DNA of 64,000 nt from Aliivibrio sifiae (GCF_002954715.1 NZ_MSCP01000002.1:3010-67009), one strand, 5' to 3'. Shown: positions 17,177 to 25,988, counted from the first letter of the stretch. Program-made: numbers and translations. The notes: generated by a model from the sequence alone, not told the origin.

Positions 17177-19162
17177 ATGAATCATATAAAAACAGCAGAT
17201 AACGAAAAGATCTACATTCCTCTTCCAAGAGATCACAAGGGAGGGCACTTATTTGAGATACCTACAAACTTAGTTGATTGGATCACTCAATATCAACATT
17301 TTAAAGGTGTCACAAAAAGTATTTTAGAATTAATGAATCTAATTTCGTTAAAAGGATTTTCATCGACTGATGGTTTAGTTTCAACAACTGAAATTATAGA
17401 AACAACAGATGGACATCTCACTAGAGCGGCAATCCAACAACGTTTACGTACAGCGGTAAGTATCGGATTATTCGATCAATATCCAGTTCGTTTTGAGCAA
17501 GGATTAGCTGGCAAAACTATGTTACATAAATTTATTAACCCATCTCAGTTAATTTCAACGTTAGGTATTACAAGTTTAAAATCTGAACAAAGTCATGAGC
17601 AAGAAAAACAAAAACGTTCAAAAGCATTAGCTCAAACTCAAGTTAACCGCCAATTTTTGACAGAACACGGACTGGCTATACCTCCAAGCATGAGAGATGA
17701 AGCTGATCAATTTGTTGTTTCTCCAACAAATTGGGCGGGGATCATAGATCAAGCGTTAGCGCCACCACGTACACGTAAGAATTATCAAAAAGCAATGGTC
17801 GCGATCTCTGGGACTAAAGCAATCATAGAAACAAGATCATCAAAAAATATCATGACTGTTGATGATCTAATGACTCTTTTTGCTCTTTTTACGCTAACTG
17901 TTCAATATCATGATCATCATCAAGATGATTATCATATCCAAACTAAAACTATGGGGAATAAAACCCCAATTTACATTACCGATATTTTAACATTACGTGG
18001 GAAAAAAGACTCAGGTCCTGCACGTGACTCTATCCGTGAAAGTATTGATCGTATTGAATTTACTGATTTCCAACTTCATGAGCTTACAGGTCGTTGGTTA
18101 AGTGAAAATATGCCTAAAGGTTTCAAAAGTGATCGCTTCCGTTTTCTAGCAAGAACGATTACAGCATCAGATGAAGCACCCAAAGAAGGCAAAGATGGTG
18201 AAATTAAAATTAAACCTAATTTGTATATTTTAGTCTGGGAACCTTCATTTTATGATGAATTATTAACCAAAGATTACTTCTTTTTATTCCCACCAGAGAT
18301 TTTGAAGCAACATACGCTAGTATTTCAACTCTATAGCTTCTTCAGAAGCCGTCTAGCGCGTCGAATGACCGACAACCTACTCTTAAGTGAAATAAACCAA
18401 AAACTCGCTCGTAACGTTGATTGGAGACGGTTTTCTTTAGATCTCATTAGAGAATTAAAAAAATTAGCCAAAGATAAAGTGACCGATGAATTGTTTATTG
18501 TAAATCTTTGGGGCTACCACTTAACGATCTCGATGCTTGATAGCAATGAAAAATTACCAGATTATCAGGTAGATATTCGTTGTGATCCTGAAGAAGTGAT
18601 CCGCTATTCCCGAGCAAGAACCACAAATGCAGGGAAGCGTAATATGGCGCCAACAATGCCAAACCCATTACGTAATGAGATCATGCCTAAACAGCAGCTT
18701 GATCAGCTTTCCACGATCATTGATGGTGAATTTGAACCAATTAAACGTAATACTGCTAACAAGTCAGGTCGTTTAGGTCGAAGAGTGAAGCTACGTAAAC
18801 ATTCTGCTGAAATTAATGCGGATGAATTAACGATTACATTAACTAAATATACTTCAGAACAGGCTTTAGAGCGTAGTATTACCGCATTATCAGCAATGAC
18901 TGGTCACAGTTCATCATCAATTTCTGAAGAGTGTAAAGAATTGCAAGAAAAGTTGGATTACTTAAAAGTTGGGGGAGAAATACTACCTTACGAAACACTA
19001 AGTAAAACAATTGAGTTCTATAATAGCCAAGATCATGGAAAACACTTATCTATTGAGAACTTGATCGCAGGTCTTGCGGTACGAAGAAAGATCAGTAAAT
19101 TAGTTTATTCTCAGAACTATGATCAAGACGTTTTAAGAGCTTTGGATGAAATGGCGGGGTAG
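17177..19162 (+). CDS. rctB: Chromosome II replication initiator RctB
   Basis: About 661 aa, matching the roughly 658-aa V. cholerae RctB, with long conserved blocks such as QYQHFKGVTKSI, TRAAIQQRLRTAV, FVVSPTNWAGIIDQALAPP and SGPARDSIRESIDRIEFTD. The protein has successive winged-helix DNA-binding domains through about residue 500 and a C-terminal domain used for dimerisation and regulation. It binds the 12-mers and opens oriCII; binding the 39-mers inhibits. The ATG at 17177 is preferred to the in-frame TTG at 17171; neither has a strong Shine-Dalgarno, suggesting weak translation. The N terminus is about 10 residues different from V. cholerae; the rest is highly similar by eye. Confidence 0.96.
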   Translation: MNHIKTADNEKIYIPLPRDHKGGHLFEIPTNLVDWITQYQHFKGVTKSILELMNLISLKGFSSTDGLVSTTEIIETTDGHLTRAAIQQRLRTAVSIGLFDQYPVRFEQGLAGKTMLHKFINPSQLISTLGITSLKSEQSHEQEKQKRSKALAQTQVNRQFLTEHGLAIPPSMRDEADQFVVSPTNWAGIIDQALAPPRTRKNYQKAMVAISGTKAIIETRSSKNIMTVDDLMTLFALFTLTVQYHDHHQDDYHIQTKTMGNKTPIYITDILTLRGKKDSGPARDSIRESIDRIEFTDFQLHELTGRWLSENMPKGFKSDRFRFLARTITASDEAPKEGKDGEIKIKPNLYILVWEPSFYDELLTKDYFFLFPPEILKQHTLVFQLYSFFRSRLARRMTDNLLLSEINQKLARNVDWRRFSLDLIRELKKLAKDKVTDELFIVNLWGYHLTISMLDSNEKLPDYQVDIRCDPEEVIRYSRARTTNAGKRNMAPTMPNPLRNEIMPKQQLDQLSTIIDGEFEPIKRNTANKSGRLGRRVKLRKHSAEINADELTITLTKYTSEQALERSITALSAMTGHSSSSISEECKELQEKLDYLKVGGEILPYETLSKTIEFYNSQDHGKHLSIENLIAGLAVRRKISKLVYSQNYDQDVLRALDEMAG

Positions 19163-19327
19163 ACAGGCTATTGACATTCTTATAGCCATACTCTGACAAG
19201 GTGCTGACAAAAGAATAAGGCTGAAGGTTATTATTACAAACGAATAGACAACCTTTGTCCTTTACCAATCGAAAGATTGGCTCATATTGTTACACATCTA
19301 ACTTTTATTGTTTTCAATAATCGTATT
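19163..19327 (+). other. Structured 3' region of rctB, possible small RNA
   Basis: Between the rctB stop and the terminator lie 165 bases without a frame. They include a perfect hairpin CCAATC-GAAA-GATTGG (19265-19280) with a GNRA-type tetraloop, followed by a pyrimidine-rich linker and then the terminator. This may be a 3' UTR stability element or a 3'-derived small RNA. No convincing separate promoter is seen. Confidence 0.35.
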
Positions 19328-19353
19328 GGCGAGCTTAGTGCTCGCCGTTTTTT
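19328..19353 (+). terminator. rctB rho-independent terminator
   Basis: GGCGAGC-TTAGT-GCTCGCC followed by GTTTTTTT. Confidence 0.92.
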
Positions 19354-19373
19354 TATCTATCTATAAATCCTTC

Positions 19374-19412
19374 TCACACTCTCCGTATCCTATGGGGCCA
19401 TGATCATTCTTC
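19374..19412 (-). other. 39-mer-like element with 12-mer downstream of rctB (copy 3, inverted)
   Basis: Read on the minus strand: GAAGAATGATCA, 13 bases, then TACGGAGAGTGTGA, exactly 39 bp. Both halves and the spacing match the elements at 16334 and 16551. It sits between the rctB terminator and the RidA gene, about 2.8 kb from the others. Confidence 0.62.
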
Positions 19413-19515
19413 CATTATGAAATAAGGCTTTATCACTAACAGCTCTCGTATTTTGTTTCATTTTTTATTACTCTATGGGCCTTAATTATCCTAATTATTT
19501 GAAGTAGAGTTGAGC

Positions 19516-19863
19516 ATGATTGAACGTCAAGAGACAAAACAACGTATGAGCCGTATTGTTAAGCATAATGGAACCATTTATTTGTGTGGCCAAGTGTGTG
19601 CCGATGCAACAAAAGACATTACTGAACAAACTCAAACGATGTTAGATAAGGTGGATCTATTATTAGAGCAAGCGGGTAGCTCTCGTGAACATATGCTATC
19701 TGCAACGATCTATATTAAAGATATGAAAGACTTTGCTGAAATGAACGCGGTATGGGATGCATGGGTTCCAGAAGGTCATGCTCCTGCACGTGCATGTGTT
19801 GAGGCTAGTATGGCTCGTGAAGCTTTACTAGTTGAAATATCAGTAGTTGCTGCAGAAAAATAA
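19516..19863 (+). CDS. RidA/YjgF family protein (enamine/imine deaminase)
   Basis: 115 aa, the usual single-domain RidA length. The C-terminal half carries the catalytic-arginine segment [14 protein letters not shown] and the closing [10 protein letters not shown] typical of the family. RidA proteins form trimers that hydrolyse reactive enamines/imines such as 2-aminoacrylate. The ATG at 19516 with AGAG upstream is preferred over the TTG at 19510. It is 65 bases upstream of the S33 peptidase gene; with no terminator between, the two may be cotranscribed. Confidence 0.88.
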   Translation: MIERQETKQRMSRIVKHNGTIYLCGQVCADATKDITEQTQTMLDKVDLLLEQAGSSREHMLSATIYIKDMKDFAEMNAVWDAWVPEGHAPARACVEASMAREALLVEISVVAAEK

Positions 19864-19927
19864 CTTTAGAATCAATGGAATACTTAGTTTTTATCTAAAG
19901 CTAAGTATTTAGATATAAGGAAATATC

Positions 19928-21235
19928 ATGCTTAAACAATCGGAATCCGCTTTTTATCTTGATGGGATAAAATATCAATCTCATTATTTTTCTCTTCCTC
20001 TTAATTACGATGATTACACTACAACCCCTGATCATGTTTCCGTATTTTTTCGAGAATTAGTAAAAACAGAAAATGAAGATCGTGATCTTCCTTACTTAGT
20101 TTATTTTCAAGGTGGTCCTGGGTTTCCTGCGATGCGTCCGTGCAGTAATTCTGGTTGGCTAAAGCGTGCATTAGAGCAGTATCGAGTGATCTTGTTGGAT
20201 CAGCGTGGAACTGGATTAAGCTCTCCTATTACAATACAAACAATTGGCCACCTAGATCCAAATCAGCAAGCTGAATATTTAAGTCATTTTCGAGCTGATA
20301 ATATTATTCGTGATGCTGAAGCGATTAGAAAGCATCTAAATATTGATAAATGGGCGATTATTGGTCAGAGTTTTGGAGGATTTTGCTCTCTAACATACTT
20401 ATCCATGTTTCCCGATAGTTTACTTGCGTCTTACATTACCGGTGGGATCCCATCGATAATTCGGCATATTGATGATGTCTATCATGCGACTTATCAACGA
20501 ACGTTAGATAAAAACAGTGAATTTTTTGCTCGATTTCCACGGGCACAAGAGCTGTGTGATCGTATTGCAGATACATTGCTTGATAATAAAACAGTATTAC
20601 CTAATGGTCAGATGTTTACGGTTGAGCAATTTCAACAAATGGGGATCTGTTTTGGTATGGCTGGTGGACCTGAAGAGCTATATTTTCAGCTAGAAGCGGC
20701 TTTTGTTGAAATGAATGGCAAGCCTGAGTTGAGTTATGGTTTCTTGAACTACGTTTTAGGTCAACAATCACACTTAACTAATCCATTGTATGCCATATTA
20801 CATGAATCAATTTATTGTCAGCACAATGCATCTAATTGGTCAGCACATCGCGTTAGGAATAACTACCCTCAATTTAATCATCATAAAGGCGCTCCACTGC
20901 ATTTTACCGGTGAAATGGTTTATCCATGGTTCTTTGACCAACTAGAAACGTTAAAGCCGTTAAAAGCCGCGGCAGAGATTTTAGCGGCAAAGTCTGATTG
21001 GCCAAATTTATATAATGTTGAACAATTGAAGAAGAATACGGTGCCAATGGCTGCGGCGACTTACGTCAATGATATGTTTGTAGAATTTGATTTCTCGCGT
21101 GAAACATTACGTTCAATGGGCAATGCGAGGGCATGGATGACCAGTGAGTATGAGCACAATGGTTTGCGAGTTGATGGTGAGAAGATCTTATCTACTCTAA
21201 TATCAATGGCTGAAGATATTAAAGCTATCCAATAA
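19928..21235 (+). CDS. Alpha/beta-hydrolase, prolyl aminopeptidase-like (peptidase S33)
   Basis: 435 aa, starting after a good site (AAGGAAATATC-ATG). The oxyanion-loop segment QGGPGFPAMRP, the DQRGTGLSSP motif and the nucleophile elbow GQSFGGF are those of proline iminopeptidases of the longer S33 subgroup. The acid and histidine are probably within YVNDMFVEFD and SEYEHNGLR. No signal peptide, so cytoplasmic. It would release N-terminal proline from short peptides. Within its 5' part, TGATCATGTTTC at 20029 resembles a 12-mer, noted only as a possible site. Confidence 0.85.
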   Translation: MLKQSESAFYLDGIKYQSHYFSLPLNYDDYTTTPDHVSVFFRELVKTENEDRDLPYLVYFQGGPGFPAMRPCSNSGWLKRALEQYRVILLDQRGTGLSSPITIQTIGHLDPNQQAEYLSHFRADNIIRDAEAIRKHLNIDKWAIIGQSFGGFCSLTYLSMFPDSLLASYITGGIPSIIRHIDDVYHATYQRTLDKNSEFFARFPRAQELCDRIADTLLDNKTVLPNGQMFTVEQFQQMGICFGMAGGPEELYFQLEAAFVEMNGKPELSYGFLNYVLGQQSHLTNPLYAILHESIYCQHNASNWSAHRVRNNYPQFNHHKGAPLHFTGEMVYPWFFDQLETLKPLKAAAEILAAKSDWPNLYNVEQLKKNTVPMAAATYVNDMFVEFDFSRETLRSMGNARAWMTSEYEHNGLRVDGEKILSTLISMAEDIKAIQ

Positions 21236-21252
21236 GAATGTTTATTGATCCA

Positions 21253-21293
21253 GAAGCATGATCAAGAAAGATTAGATCCCTTGATCATGCTTC
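21253..21293. other. Inverted pair of exact RctB-type 12-mers
   Basis: GAAGCATGATCA (21253-21264) and its complement TGATCATGCTTC (21282-21293) sit inside a 15-bp perfect inverted repeat AGAAGCATGATCAAG / CTTGATCATGCTTCT. It lies between the S33 and DUF4344 genes, which converge here. It could bind RctB and could also fold as a terminator stem, though it lacks a T run. Confidence 0.65.
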
Positions 21294-21299
21294 TAGTGT

Positions 21300-22073
21300 T
21301 TATTCTGATCTCTTAAAATAATGATCCCAATTCTGACTTAATGACTCAAATTGAAACTCGCAAAACTCTTTTCGGTCTTTTAAATAATCATTTTCGACTT
21401 CATCTAATAAATTGCTTTGTTTTTCAGGATCGCTACCATAAACAAGGCATAAGGTAGAGAAATAGCGCTGTAAATCAAAACTATGCTCATCAATATACTC
21501 GCCGAAATCGTAGTAGTCAGGTCTATTTTCTGACTCAAAAGCAAACATATCTGCCGCGCTTATCGCAATATCATCGCCATTATCTACATAATTTAATAAT
21601 AGGATCGTTGCAAAGTTATCAACCGCATCTTCTTCTTTTCCTAAAACTGGAATGTTTTGATCGGCTATAAAAGCGTGCCCACTCTCATGTAATAACGTAT
21701 GAAGCAAGGTATCAAGTGCACCTAGTTGTGGTGATTTATTAAAACGTTCTTGATATTTATTTTTTGAAAAATAATCGAGTGATTCTTGATAAAACGAATA
21801 AGGGATATGTATAGCATGAGAGTTAGGATCATATAGCGGCCCATCTGTACTTCCGTATTGAATGGTAACGGTTTTATTGAACGAAAAATAATGATCGGAC
21901 AGAGTTATTAGTGTGTCATTTATATCGCTTTCTTTTATTACCTGTTGAATTGTGACTTCTTGTTGGGTCAAAGGTTTTAAGTATTGCATTGAAATATTAG
22001 GGTTTGCAGCAGAGCTATATAAACTGATACTCATTAAGGCAATAAAGAGAGAGAAGCGGATAGGCTGTTTCAT
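21300..22073 (-). CDS. DUF4344-type putative exported metallopeptidase
   Basis: About 257 aa with a Sec signal peptide (MKQPIRFSLFIALMSISLYSSA). A zinc-peptidase motif HESGH occurs in LLHTLLHESGHAFIAD, with a downstream EDAVDNFATILLL helix that could give the third ligand, as in DUF4344 proteins. It is probably periplasmic or secreted; the substrate is unknown. The ATG at 22073 was chosen because it begins the signal peptide and has GGA seven bases upstream; the upstream ATG at 22112 would spoil the signal. The flanking DNA on both sides carries RctB-type 12-mers. Confidence 0.72.
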   Translation of the reverse strand: MKQPIRFSLFIALMSISLYSSAANPNISMQYLKPLTQQEVTIQQVIKESDINDTLITLSDHYFSFNKTVTIQYGSTDGPLYDPNSHAIHIPYSFYQESLDYFSKNKYQERFNKSPQLGALDTLLHTLLHESGHAFIADQNIPVLGKEEDAVDNFATILLLNYVDNGDDIAISAADMFAFESENRPDYYDFGEYIDEHSFDLQRYFSTLCLVYGSDPEKQSNLLDEVENDYLKDRKEFCEFQFESLSQNWDHYFKRSE

Positions 22074-22149
22074 AGTTAGTCCATTAATCATGTCTTGAGT
22101 TAGTGGTAGCATAGTATAAGTAAAGTAAGGATCTTTAAGAATACATTCT

Positions 22150-22161
22150 TGATCATGCTTC
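22150..22161 (-). other. Exact RctB-type 12-mer
   Basis: TGATCATGCTTC, complement of GAAGCATGATCA, in the divergent region between the DUF4344 gene and the DUF4832-like lipoprotein gene. Confidence 0.6.
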
Positions 22162-22277
22162 CGTTTTAATTTCTATTTTTACTAAAACAAGAATTAAGGA
22201 AGATCTGACAGAAGCTTTACACTTTTTATTATTTTATTTTGTAAAATCTATTTAGTTTATCTGTTTGGTTTTTATTT

Positions 22278-23789
22278 ATGCATTTTTTAAAAGTATCTCC
22301 TTTCTTGTTGCCGTTATTTTTAGTGGGCTGTGGCTCTGATGACTCTTCGCCAACAGATCCCATAAATTATTGTGATACTACAATGGGCAGTACAATAACT
22401 GAAAAAGGAGATTTAGTTACAACGAAGCCAAAAATTAGCTGTCAAGTATTAGTTAATCCTGATATCGGTTTTACTGATTTTCATTCAATATCCATTCATG
22501 ATTATAAATACGGTGCTATTCCATCGTATCCAGAGACGAGTACAGTCTATTTTCGGTGGTATTGGTCTGAATTGGAAAAAAGTGATGGTGTTTATAATTA
22601 TACTTTGATAGATAAGCAATTAAATGACGCTAAAGCGGCTGGTAAAAAATTGATGTTTCGAGTTATGGCCATGGGAGAGACAGATTCTGGTGAAAACTCA
22701 ATACCTTTATGGTTTCATGCGAAAGGAAAAGACGTAGTTGTAAATACTGAAAAAACAGTATTTATACCTGATTACACATCAAGTGATTTTCGAACTCAAA
22801 TTGAAGATTTACTTGCTGCATTAAGCGCTAAATATAATGATCCAGACGATATTACGAGTGTTGATATTGGCGTTATAGGTTCTTGGGCTGAATGGCATTT
22901 AGAAGAAGCTTATCCTAATGAACCAGCTTTAGGAGCGCACTTAAACGATAATACTCTTTTTGAATCACCATCTGCTTTTACAGAATATGTCACAATGCAT
23001 CAATCTAATTTTACTCGTGTTCCAACTGTGATGTTAATTGGCTCTGAAGATAAGAGAGAGACATTTCTAGCAAGTGCTGTAGCAAACGGTTCTGGATGGA
23101 GAGCGGATTGTCTAGGCGATAAAGAGGGTTATTATGGTCCAGGTTGGAACCACATGGAAGATGCCTATCCTCATGCGCTTGATAACGCGAATGCAAGCGG
23201 TGCATGGAAACAAGCTCCTGTTCAATTTGAAACTTGCAATGACATGACATTGTGGAAAACAGCTCATAATTTTACTGAAAAAGATGTCACTGAGGTATTC
23301 GATTATGCACTCGACCACCACGCATCCTTAATTAATGCGAAATCAAAACCTATTCCTGATGAGTTTCAACCTGCCGTGAAAGAGGTACTGAAAAAGTTAG
23401 GTTACCGTTTTGAATTGTTGTCATTAACTCATCAAAAAGAAGTTATTGCTGGCAATTTAATAACGATTAATTCTGAATGGAAAAACAGTGGGGTAGCGCC
23501 ATCGTATTATCCTTATCGCGTTGCATATCGTTTTGTTGATTCTTCTGGGAATGTAGAGAAACAACAAGATACCTCAAGAGAAGTGTTAGATTGGTTACCA
23601 GCAGAAACTAGAATGGTGGATGCACCAGTGATCGCTATTAATGACGATATCACTGTTCCAACTTTAGCTGGAGAGTATGATTTACAAATCGCTTTAGTCA
23701 ATGATCTGGGAGATGCCAAAATTAAACTAGCGATTGATATGCCACAAAAAGACAACTGGTATTCTATATCAACGATTACAGTCAACTAG
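22278..23789 (+). CDS. DUF4832/DUF4874-like lipoprotein, putative glycoside-hydrolase fold
   Basis: 503 aa with a lipoprotein signal ending LVGC (cysteine near residue 18). The N-terminal half looks like a beta/alpha barrel: NPDIGFTDFHS, STVYFRWYWSELEKSDGVYN and IGVIGSWAEWHLEEA resemble strand-end glutamates of retaining glycosidase clans, as in DUF4832/DUF4874 proteins. The C-terminal 110 residues look like an Ig-like beta-sandwich (LITINSEWKNSGVAPSYYPY). It probably acts on a polysaccharide at the outer membrane; no substrate can be named. It ends at a bidirectional terminator shared with the convergent hydrolase gene. Confidence 0.7.
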   Translation: MHFLKVSPFLLPLFLVGCGSDDSSPTDPINYCDTTMGSTITEKGDLVTTKPKISCQVLVNPDIGFTDFHSISIHDYKYGAIPSYPETSTVYFRWYWSELEKSDGVYNYTLIDKQLNDAKAAGKKLMFRVMAMGETDSGENSIPLWFHAKGKDVVVNTEKTVFIPDYTSSDFRTQIEDLLAALSAKYNDPDDITSVDIGVIGSWAEWHLEEAYPNEPALGAHLNDNTLFESPSAFTEYVTMHQSNFTRVPTVMLIGSEDKRETFLASAVANGSGWRADCLGDKEGYYGPGWNHMEDAYPHALDNANASGAWKQAPVQFETCNDMTLWKTAHNFTEKDVTEVFDYALDHHASLINAKSKPIPDEFQPAVKEVLKKLGYRFELLSLTHQKEVIAGNLITINSEWKNSGVAPSYYPYRVAYRFVDSSGNVEKQQDTSREVLDWLPAETRMVDAPVIAINDDITVPTLAGEYDLQIALVNDLGDAKIKLAIDMPQKDNWYSISTITVN

Positions 23790-23797
23790 CTTAAAAC

Positions 23798-23832
23798 AGC
23801 AAGGCCAATTCTATCTATGAGTTGGCCTTGCT
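23798..23832. terminator. Bidirectional terminator
   Basis: AGCAAGGCCAA / TTGGCCTTGCT inverted repeat between two convergent genes. There is no long T run, so strength is uncertain. Confidence 0.7.
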
Positions 23833-23839
23833 ACTGGCG

Positions 23840-25003
23840 TTATTTACTTGTCATGACACTATCTAAAATTTGCATGCTTTGCTTAAAATAAGGATTATAA
23901 GTTAAGCGTGCAAAAATTTTACCTTCTTCTCGTATTCCGTAAGATGAAAACCATACATTATCTCCTTCTTCACAAGCCAGTTCTTGCTCTTCTGTCTGTC
24001 CATTACTGCAAATTCTCACGGTCCCTTTTTCGCCATATTCTGGATTATTTGGTGAGAAGAGTAGTCCCATATGAGACCCATCGACTATTTTCAGATCTGG
24101 ACGGTTCATACTGAATGTTGTGGCATTATTTGCAGGGAATGTATTTTCTCCCTGCCATACTAAGTGATTTTTCACATTAGTGAATTGGGTTTCAAAAACA
24201 GAGGTTGCAAATGTCGTATCGATAACATGGTCTCCCTCACTTGCTATCATAAATACAGGTTTGGTGTATTTTTTACCCTCAAGATCCTGCTGGACAATTT
24301 TTGCAGTATCATAATAAACCGCGGCACCATGCATAGGGAGAGAGTTATAACGGATAGGGTTAGTTTCGGGATCTTGATCTGCCCATGTCACAAAATAGCT
24401 TGCGATTTTTGCAAATTTCACGGTCGATGATCCCGGTTTAAATGCCGGAGAAAATAAAAGTAACCCTTCAATATCACTGTCTTTTAGCGCTTCAGATGTT
24501 ACTAGATTAGCACCTGTAGAGTAGCCTCCTAACCAAACTTCTTCTGTTTGCTCTTTTAGCAATTGAGTATGGTGGTGGACTACATTTTGCCAATCTTCAA
24601 GACTAGGTAGCATGAGATCTGCCACTTTACTGCCATGCCCTGGAAGTAATATTGAGCGAACTAAATAACCTTGATCAGCTAGGTGCTGAGCAACATCAGT
24701 AAATGAAAAAGGGGAATCGCCTAAACCATGAACTAAAAGTACGCCTTTTCCATTAGGTTTATTTGGCTTTATTTCAAAAGGTAAATTTACAGCAAGTTCT
24801 TTTTCTAGATCATTACTTTTAAATATTCGATGTTCAGCTAACCATTGTTTGGTTTCATCCATGTATTGTTGAAAGCTGCTTTGTGAGTAGTTAGGCAGAG
24901 AGTCTGATGGAACATAATTAGCATCTATGGTCGATTGACTGCATGCGGCCAATATTGCCAGAGAACCAATGAATGCAAAGCGAGAAAATAACGATGAAAT
25001 CAC
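23840..25003 (-). CDS. Alpha/beta-hydrolase lipoprotein (monoacylglycerol lipase-like)
   Basis: 387 aa beginning at a GTG. The lipoprotein signal ends LAAC (cysteine near residue 21). The hydrolase core shows the oxyanion motif LLVHGLGDSPFS, the nucleophile elbow GGYSTGA, an acid in SEGDHVID and a histidine in DGSHMGLLFS. This is the layout of serine lipases/carboxylesterases of the Hydrolase_4 family. It would be tethered to the outer membrane and act on esters or lipids. An insertion of about 40 residues before the C terminus contains CSNGQTEEQELACEEG, with two cysteines that may form a disulfide. Confidence 0.8.
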   Translation of the reverse strand: MISSLFSRFAFIGSLAILAACSQSTIDANYVPSDSLPNYSQSSFQQYMDETKQWLAEHRIFKSNDLEKELAVNLPFEIKPNKPNGKGVLLVHGLGDSPFSFTDVAQHLADQGYLVRSILLPGHGSKVADLMLPSLEDWQNVVHHHTQLLKEQTEEVWLGGYSTGANLVTSEALKDSDIEGLLLFSPAFKPGSSTVKFAKIASYFVTWADQDPETNPIRYNSLPMHGAAVYYDTAKIVQQDLEGKKYTKPVFMIASEGDHVIDTTFATSVFETQFTNVKNHLVWQGENTFPANNATTFSMNRPDLKIVDGSHMGLLFSPNNPEYGEKGTVRICSNGQTEEQELACEEGDNVWFSSYGIREEGKIFARLTYNPYFKQSMQILDSVMTSK

Positions 25004-25072
25004 GTAAATGACCTGTTGAATGATAATAAGTGGAGTTAGTATAATATAGGCTGAATGAACAAAGCGTGAATA

Positions 25073-25534
25073 TTATAGACATTCTAATGACCACTCCATA
25101 TTTAAGCGTATATCTCCTGCAGGTAACAGTAACTCAGGCTTATTAATACGTGCTTTAATATAAACGTCTTTACTGCGAGGTGCTGATATCTCAACCCCTT
25201 GCGTCCAATAATCAACATTACCCTCATAATAGTTTGGGGTTTCTAATCTAAAATAAACGTTATTATTTTGAATTTCATCAGATAAATCACCTAAATCAAA
25301 ACGACTTAAACGAAGAAGTAAGCGTGCATTTTTTCTGTTTGATATGAGTTTAAGTGTAATGGCTTGTTGATCATAATCACGACCAAAATTGAGACCTCCA
25401 GAATCTTCAATAACAACCAGCCCACAGCGCTCTTTTATCTGTTTCTTAAAGCTAAGTGTTGAGTGGATATTATCAGCACTTGCGAAGAATGGAAAACACA
25501 ATATCAATAAAAAGAAGGTCAAACGATTCATCAT
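25073..25534 (-). CDS. Exported protein of unknown function, paralogue of the 25989 gene
   Basis: 153 aa with a clear signal peptide ending FFASA. The mature part begins with a CG pair (KERCGLVVIED), contains GLNFGRDY and TLKLISN, then VYFRLE and KARINKPE, and ends in MEWSLECL. All these landmarks recur in order in the 163-aa protein at 25989, so the two are paralogues. Each probably forms one beta-sandwich closed by a disulfide between the CG and the terminal EC cysteine, reminiscent of pilin or spore-coat-U-like subunits; that likeness is weak. It is the last gene of the five-gene set and overlaps the preceding stop by one base. Confidence 0.7.
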   Translation of the reverse strand: MMNRLTFFLLILCFPFFASADNIHSTLSFKKQIKERCGLVVIEDSGGLNFGRDYDQQAITLKLISNRKNARLLLRLSRFDLGDLSDEIQNNNVYFRLETPNYYEGNVDYWTQGVEISAPRSKDVYIKARINKPELLLPAGDIRLNMEWSLECL

Positions 25535-25944
25535 TAGTTCACCATTACTCGAACGATAAAATCAGTGACGGCTTGCTCTGTAATGGCAATACGACTGATT
25601 GTTTGGTTATTTTCGATTGATACCTGATAACTTGAATTAAGAACAATGTCTTTATCATCATATTGGTAGTTGATAACAAGATCGCATGTAAGGAGGTTTC
25701 GTCCTTCTTTTTGCTCTAAGGCAGTATCTGTGTAATTTAGGCGACTGACGGTATCAATCAATTTTATCTTGGACCAGTTTATATATTCTGAATTAGATAA
25801 AGCATCGAAGATCCTACGTTCATGACTCGTTGATGCATCAAGACAATGTTTGGTGAAGTCTTCAACTTCATTTTTATTTAATACAGAGCTAGTTACATAA
25901 GGGCTTATCAATGGAAGACTAAGAATCAATAGGTATTTTTTCAT
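25534..25944 (-). CDS. Small exported protein of unknown function
   Basis: 136 aa with a signal peptide (MKKYLLILSLPLISPYVTSS) and a good binding site (AGAGGAAACC before the ATG). Two cysteines, in FTKHCLDAS and LLTCDLV, may pair. The predicted strands in YQYDDKDIVLNSSYQVSIE suggest an alpha/beta fold. I recognise no family. It lies 45 bases after the 25989 gene and overlaps the 25073 gene by one base, so it belongs to the same operon. Confidence 0.65.
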   Translation of the reverse strand: MKKYLLILSLPLISPYVTSSVLNKNEVEDFTKHCLDASTSHERRIFDALSNSEYINWSKIKLIDTVSRLNYTDTALEQKEGRNLLTCDLVINYQYDDKDIVLNSSYQVSIENNQTISRIAITEQAVTDFIVRVMVN

Positions 25945-25988
25945 GGTTTCCTCTTATAAAAATAAGCCCTACTAAAAGGACTTACGAA

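Noticed and set aside
17164-17202. Short ATG frame (ATGTCAGTTGAAAAT...) overlapping the rctB start
   Set aside because: Only 12 codons, no ribosome binding site, no sign of conservation that I can see; possible leader peptide but unsupported.
17907-17935. ATGATCATCATCAAGATG within rctB, resembling iterons
   Set aside because: It encodes the conserved YHDHHQDDYH segment of RctB, so the GATC/ATCA runs are explained by protein sequence.
13897-19162. Reading this segment as an integrated plasmid
   Set aside because: ParA, ParB, iterons and RctB are plasmid-like by ancestry, but the DnaA box, parS2 set, 39-mers and RctB sequence identify the native chromosome II origin; no integrase, transfer genes or attachment repeats are seen.
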